Shown here: piece by piece, positions 61,168 to 64,000 of the stretch
Position numbering within the stretch: position 1 is the stretch's first letter
How the letters are laid out: each line of letters opens with the position of its first letter
DNA from: Anaeroplasma sp902783745
GTDB taxonomy: Bacteria > Bacillota_I > Bacilli_A > Acholeplasmatales > Anaeroplasmataceae
NCBI GenBank assembly: GCA_946617655.1
Contig: CAMOKL010000002.1
Span: 124,001 to 188,000, forward strand
Direction: 5' to 3'
DNA: 64,000 nucleotides
Notes under the pieces: model-generated
Seen by the model: the letters and a program-made list of their open reading frames with translations, nothing else
The model's database searches: none
Told to the model about the DNA's origin: nothing
Position numbers and translations under genes: made by a program

Positions 61168-63636
61168 TTATAATTTCAAATCGGCAGCAATAAATCCAAT
61201 ATTCGAATTAGCACTTTTTTCCATCAATCCTAATAATTCTATAACAGCTTTTTGCATTTGTTGCTTATTATTAGAACGATATGCTACGACAAGCTGGTTT
61301 TTCCAATAATCTGCTTTTTGGCCATTAACATATTTTGCCTCATCACTAACAAGATATCCGCCAAAATTAGCCAACCAATCAAAACTATCAAATAAAACGT
61401 CAACATTCAAACTACGGATTTCTCCAATTATATACTTTTTATTTTCCTCAATTGTTTCGCTATCATATGAATTTTTTAATTGTCGATACTTTGTTTTAGA
61501 ATCCGAACTACCATATTTATTTATATTATTTGAAATATTCTCAAGTTCAAATTCAATATTGCTAGTAGCTTTTTCTCGATCATATGCTCTCTCTTTATTA
61601 AGTATTGCTGTATGGACATCGTAAAATCTTTTAATAAAAAATTGAACTTTATCAGTGTCACTATTAATATAATCATAAACATCATCAAATTCATCTCTTA
61701 ATGATGTAAGCTGCTGTTCTAAATCTGATATATCAACATTATTATTTTTTAATTTCTTAATAGAAATCTCAAGCTGATCAAATTGTTTATCTACTTTTTC
61801 AAGTTGATCTTCAAATGAGATACGTTCATTCTTATCTCTTAACGTTTCCTCTGGAATAACATAATCAATTGAAGGAATATATCCAGTAACATGATTAGTT
61901 CTTGATTCATCTTGTCTAATTGTAATTTCAATATCAGTATTTGCAGGTATTGCAAATCTCATTGCAGAAGATTTAATGTGAATACATCCTATCCAATTAT
62001 TTGCTTCTGGATTATCAAATAATTCTCCTTCCCATATATGAATATCAATTGAATCTTCAATTTTAGGATTCAATTCCTTTGTAGTATGGAATGTTCTAGT
62101 AGCCTCGGCTGGCAAAGGTGTATTCTTTGCAATCAAAGGTGAAAGCATATTGTTTATACCATCAGTTATTAAAACACATACTGAAAAAGTAGCTGGAGGA
62201 GCAGACATTTTTAAATTATTTGCGTTATGTTTAATATTAAATTTATCATTTACTAATGGTATTTCTTTTCCTGATTTATCTAGAATTTTTATAATAAATA
62301 GATTATTTTCATTCGGAAAACAAATTTTAACATCCAAATCAAATAAACCACTTTCACTATCTAAAAAATCAACCCAACCACTTGTCCAAACACTACCGGC
62401 TCCAGTTTCATTTTTTACCAAATCAATTTTAATTCTGTCTAACTGAATATTATTTATATTTTTTACAGTACCAACAATATTTGAATAATCATTAGCTGTT
62501 ATTGGTTCAAATTGTAAATTTAAATCCAATGCATCAGTATTAGACATTTCTTCATCAACAACATCAATCGAACAAGTGCCTCCATAAATTGCCGCTCCTT
62601 CAGCAACAACTGTCATAGGATTAAGAGAACATTCTAATTCAACATTAAATGTTTCTTTTAATTTTTTTCTTACAAGTGGAATAAAAGTACTACCTCCAAC
62701 TAACAATATCTTATCGATTTTACAATTTGGATCAAAACGCACTGCTCCATCAAGGGCATTTTTCGCAATATCAATACAAGCATCAACAGTATCAACAATC
62801 AGTTTTTCAAAATCTTCTCTTTTAATTATTGTTGAAAATTCAATCATTACACCATCATTATCTTCAACATCAAATATTTCAATCATTGATTCTTTTGAAG
62901 AACTTAATTCTATTTTACATGCTTCGCATGTCTTCTTTAATATATGCTCAAGTAATACATTTCCTTCAACAGAGTATTTTTTAGCTAATTCAGGCTTTAT
63001 TAATTTTTCATAAATTAATCTATCTATATCACTACCACCACAATAATTATCGCCTTCACTATTAATTACTGTTAAACGTCCATCATGAGTAGATAATATT
63101 GATACATCTAATGTTCCACCACCATAATCAAAAACCATCCAATATTGATCTTTCATTCCTGGTTTTACACCATAAGCAATTGCAGCAGATATTGGTTCTT
63201 GTAATAATATAACATTTCTAAAACCCGCCAAATCTGCAGCATTTTTAGTTGCCTCATTTTGTAATGAAGAAAATGCTGCAGGAACAGTTATAACAACATC
63301 CTTAACATCTTTTCCTAATCTTGATTCAGCATCTCTCTTTAATGACTTTAATACTTCTGCTGATAATTGTTCTGGAGTTAAAGAAATATCTGTATCATCA
63401 ATTTTATAAACATCCTTTGTCCCCATTTTTCTCTTAAAACAAGTAATTGCTTTGGGATAATCTAATGCTCTACGACCAATTAAATATCTACCCCTAACAT
63501 ATGCTACTGCTGATGGTGTTACATTCATTCTATCAGCAATATTATCAACGATACAACATTTATTATCCTCAGTAGGATAAGCAATAGCAGAATTTGTTGT
63601 ACCTAAATCAATTCCACAATCAAAAAACTTATTCAT
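61168..63636 (-). CDS. Hsp70-like chaperone with inserted Ig-like domain and coiled coil
   Basis: 822 residues. The ATPase domain (1-360) is intact: GIDLGTTNSAIAY, VVITVPAAFSS, FDYGGGTLDVSIL and ILLVGGSTFIPLVRKKL. A beta-sandwich insert (about 370-490) then replaces the short DnaK linker, followed by a substrate-binding-like sandwich (LSPLIAKNTPLPAEATRTFH, DIHIWEGE, about 490-598), a coiled coil (600-720) and a helical C-terminus without the DnaK EEVD/acid tail. RBS GGAGG precedes the ATG. It lies 4 bp after an InlB-repeat gene and before a zinc ribbon. There is no dnaJ or grpE, so it is not the housekeeping DnaK. Confidence 0.85.
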   Translation of the reverse strand: MNKFFDCGIDLGTTNSAIAYPTEDNKCCIVDNIADRMNVTPSAVAYVRGRYLIGRRALDYPKAITCFKRKMGTKDVYKIDDTDISLTPEQLSAEVLKSLKRDAESRLGKDVKDVVITVPAAFSSLQNEATKNAADLAGFRNVILLQEPISAAIAYGVKPGMKDQYWMVFDYGGGTLDVSILSTHDGRLTVINSEGDNYCGGSDIDRLIYEKLIKPELAKKYSVEGNVLLEHILKKTCEACKIELSSSKESMIEIFDVEDNDGVMIEFSTIIKREDFEKLIVDTVDACIDIAKNALDGAVRFDPNCKIDKILLVGGSTFIPLVRKKLKETFNVELECSLNPMTVVAEGAAIYGGTCSIDVVDEEMSNTDALDLNLQFEPITANDYSNIVGTVKNINNIQLDRIKIDLVKNETGAGSVWTSGWVDFLDSESGLFDLDVKICFPNENNLFIIKILDKSGKEIPLVNDKFNIKHNANNLKMSAPPATFSVCVLITDGINNMLSPLIAKNTPLPAEATRTFHTTKELNPKIEDSIDIHIWEGELFDNPEANNWIGCIHIKSSAMRFAIPANTDIEITIRQDESRTNHVTGYIPSIDYVIPEETLRDKNERISFEDQLEKVDKQFDQLEISIKKLKNNNVDISDLEQQLTSLRDEFDDVYDYINSDTDKVQFFIKRFYDVHTAILNKERAYDREKATSNIEFELENISNNINKYGSSDSKTKYRQLKNSYDSETIEENKKYIIGEIRSLNVDVLFDSFDWLANFGGYLVSDEAKYVNGQKADYWKNQLVVAYRSNNKQQMQKAVIELLGLMEKSANSNIGFIAADLKL

Positions 63637-63640
63637 AAAA

Positions 63641-64000
63641 TTATTCCTCCGTTTTCAATTTATAAGTAGCAATATATTCATCATTTTTTTCAACTGTTGT
63701 TACTTCATGATCCCATTTATCGAAAACATATTCATTATTAACATCATCAGATTTTATCAGATTATCAGGTATTGTTACTGTATCACCATAATGATAAATT
63801 ACTTCTGATATTACAGTACCATCATCATTTTTAAAAACAATTTGATAATCAATATATTTCTTTGTGTATGTTGCTCTAAACACTTCATTTTTTTCAGCAT
63901 TTTTAGGTTCTTTAACCCAACCTAAAAACTCATAACTATACGTGTTATCAGCAGGTCTACTTTTAATTGACTCTGGAATAATAATCTCATCTCCGAAGTA
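63641..64000 (-). CDS. InlB-type (Flg_new) repeat protein, C-terminal part (5' end outside window)
   Basis: The frame is open to the right edge, so the gene starts beyond the window; a GTG at 63883 is internal. Two repeats of about 70 residues are visible, each with a DYQIVFKNDDGTVIS-like strand, YHYGDTVTIP, FDKWDHE and ATY. InlB repeats are usually on secreted surface proteins, yet the next gene, 4 bp away, is a cytoplasmic-looking Hsp70. That pairing is unusual. Confidence 0.7.
   Translation of the reverse strand, partial: YFGDEIIIPESIKSRPADNTYSYEFLGWVKEPKNAEKNEVFRATYTKKYIDYQIVFKNDDGTVISEVIYHYGDTVTIPDNLIKSDDVNNEYVFDKWDHEVTTVEKNDEYIATYKLKTEE

Noticed and set aside
1..64000. CRISPR array
   Set aside because: The only regular repeats are the 34-bp and 12-bp tandem units near 57.7-58.0 kb, which have no spacers of CRISPR form and no cas genes.
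1..64000. TGA recoded to Trp, as in mycoplasmas
   Set aside because: Trp is encoded by TGG in all intact genes, and the 57945 gene ends in TGA; the low use of TGA stops alone is not evidence for recoding.
1..64000. tRNA or rRNA genes
   Set aside because: No cloverleaf with a GGTTCGAATCC-like T arm or rRNA-like GC-rich block was seen on either strand by eye.

Overview
This is 64 kb of a very AT-rich, low-GC Bacillota genome, most like an uncultured gut member of the Bacilli (Erysipelotrichales/RF39-type lineage). That placement is inferred from AT-rich codon use, Shine-Dalgarno starts, intrinsic terminators after most operons, Bacillus-like gene order (nusB-xseA-xseB-tlyA-recN; pyrBCKDFE) and membrane glycolipid genes. 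The genetic code looks standard: TGG encodes Trp, and almost every stop read is TAA or TAG.

Layout. 0-6 kb: a truncated DUF4143-type ATPase, a truncated RhuM-like gene, then argS with a glycolipid glycosyltransferase and a flippase-like membrane protein. 6-20 kb is housekeeping: glgA-glgC, a DEAD-box helicase, dinB, a HAD phosphatase, the nusB-xseAB-tlyA-recN operon, uppS-ispH, and a PlsC-type acyltransferase whose N-terminus seems to lack a normal start codon. 20-40 kb is a cell-surface island: dxs, a CpsB-type phosphatase, two tyrosine kinase/chain-length proteins, an ABC exporter, several lipoproteins, hipBA, two large secreted proteins and GDP-mannose genes. 40-50 kb: VanZ-like and zinc-ribbon membrane proteins, the pyrimidine operon pyrBCKDFE, tmcAL and an EAL-domain phosphodiesterase. 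50-56 kb: a TIR-like/Sel1-repeat protein, a DUF2974 lipase-like protein, a NUDIX hydrolase and a DUF4874/DUF4832 lipoprotein. 56-64 kb is accessory: an AAA/DUF4143 gene that appears to have been inserted into an AlbA_2/RecG-like gene, a metalloprotease-like gene divergent from an XRE regulator, and an operon with an Hsp70-like chaperone, a zinc ribbon, InlB-type repeats and a frameshifted gene.

The most interesting part is the surface island. A PqqD-like leader-binding protein, an HPr-kinase-like protein, a Ser/His signal-peptidase-like protein and an ABC exporter form one operon. Two 45-46 codon genes nearby encode related peptides that start with a Y-x-K-P motif, as in paeninodin-type lasso peptide leaders. 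Each peptide gene sits 11-14 bp behind a large secreted-protein gene. One of those operons has a canonical promoter, a c-di-GMP-I (GEMM) riboswitch and a terminator. The other has a promoter whose spacer is (AT)11, bracketed by CcpA/LacI-like operators. A neighbouring lipoprotein promoter carries a G10 tract between -35 and -10. Together this suggests a surface or secreted-peptide system controlled by c-di-GMP, carbon state and simple-repeat phase variation. No lasso cyclase or other recognisable maturation enzyme lies in the window, so the product is unknown.

Other standouts are a ManA-Gmd fusion whose Gmd half has lost its catalytic residues, and convergent genes whose 3' coding ends form the transcription terminator.
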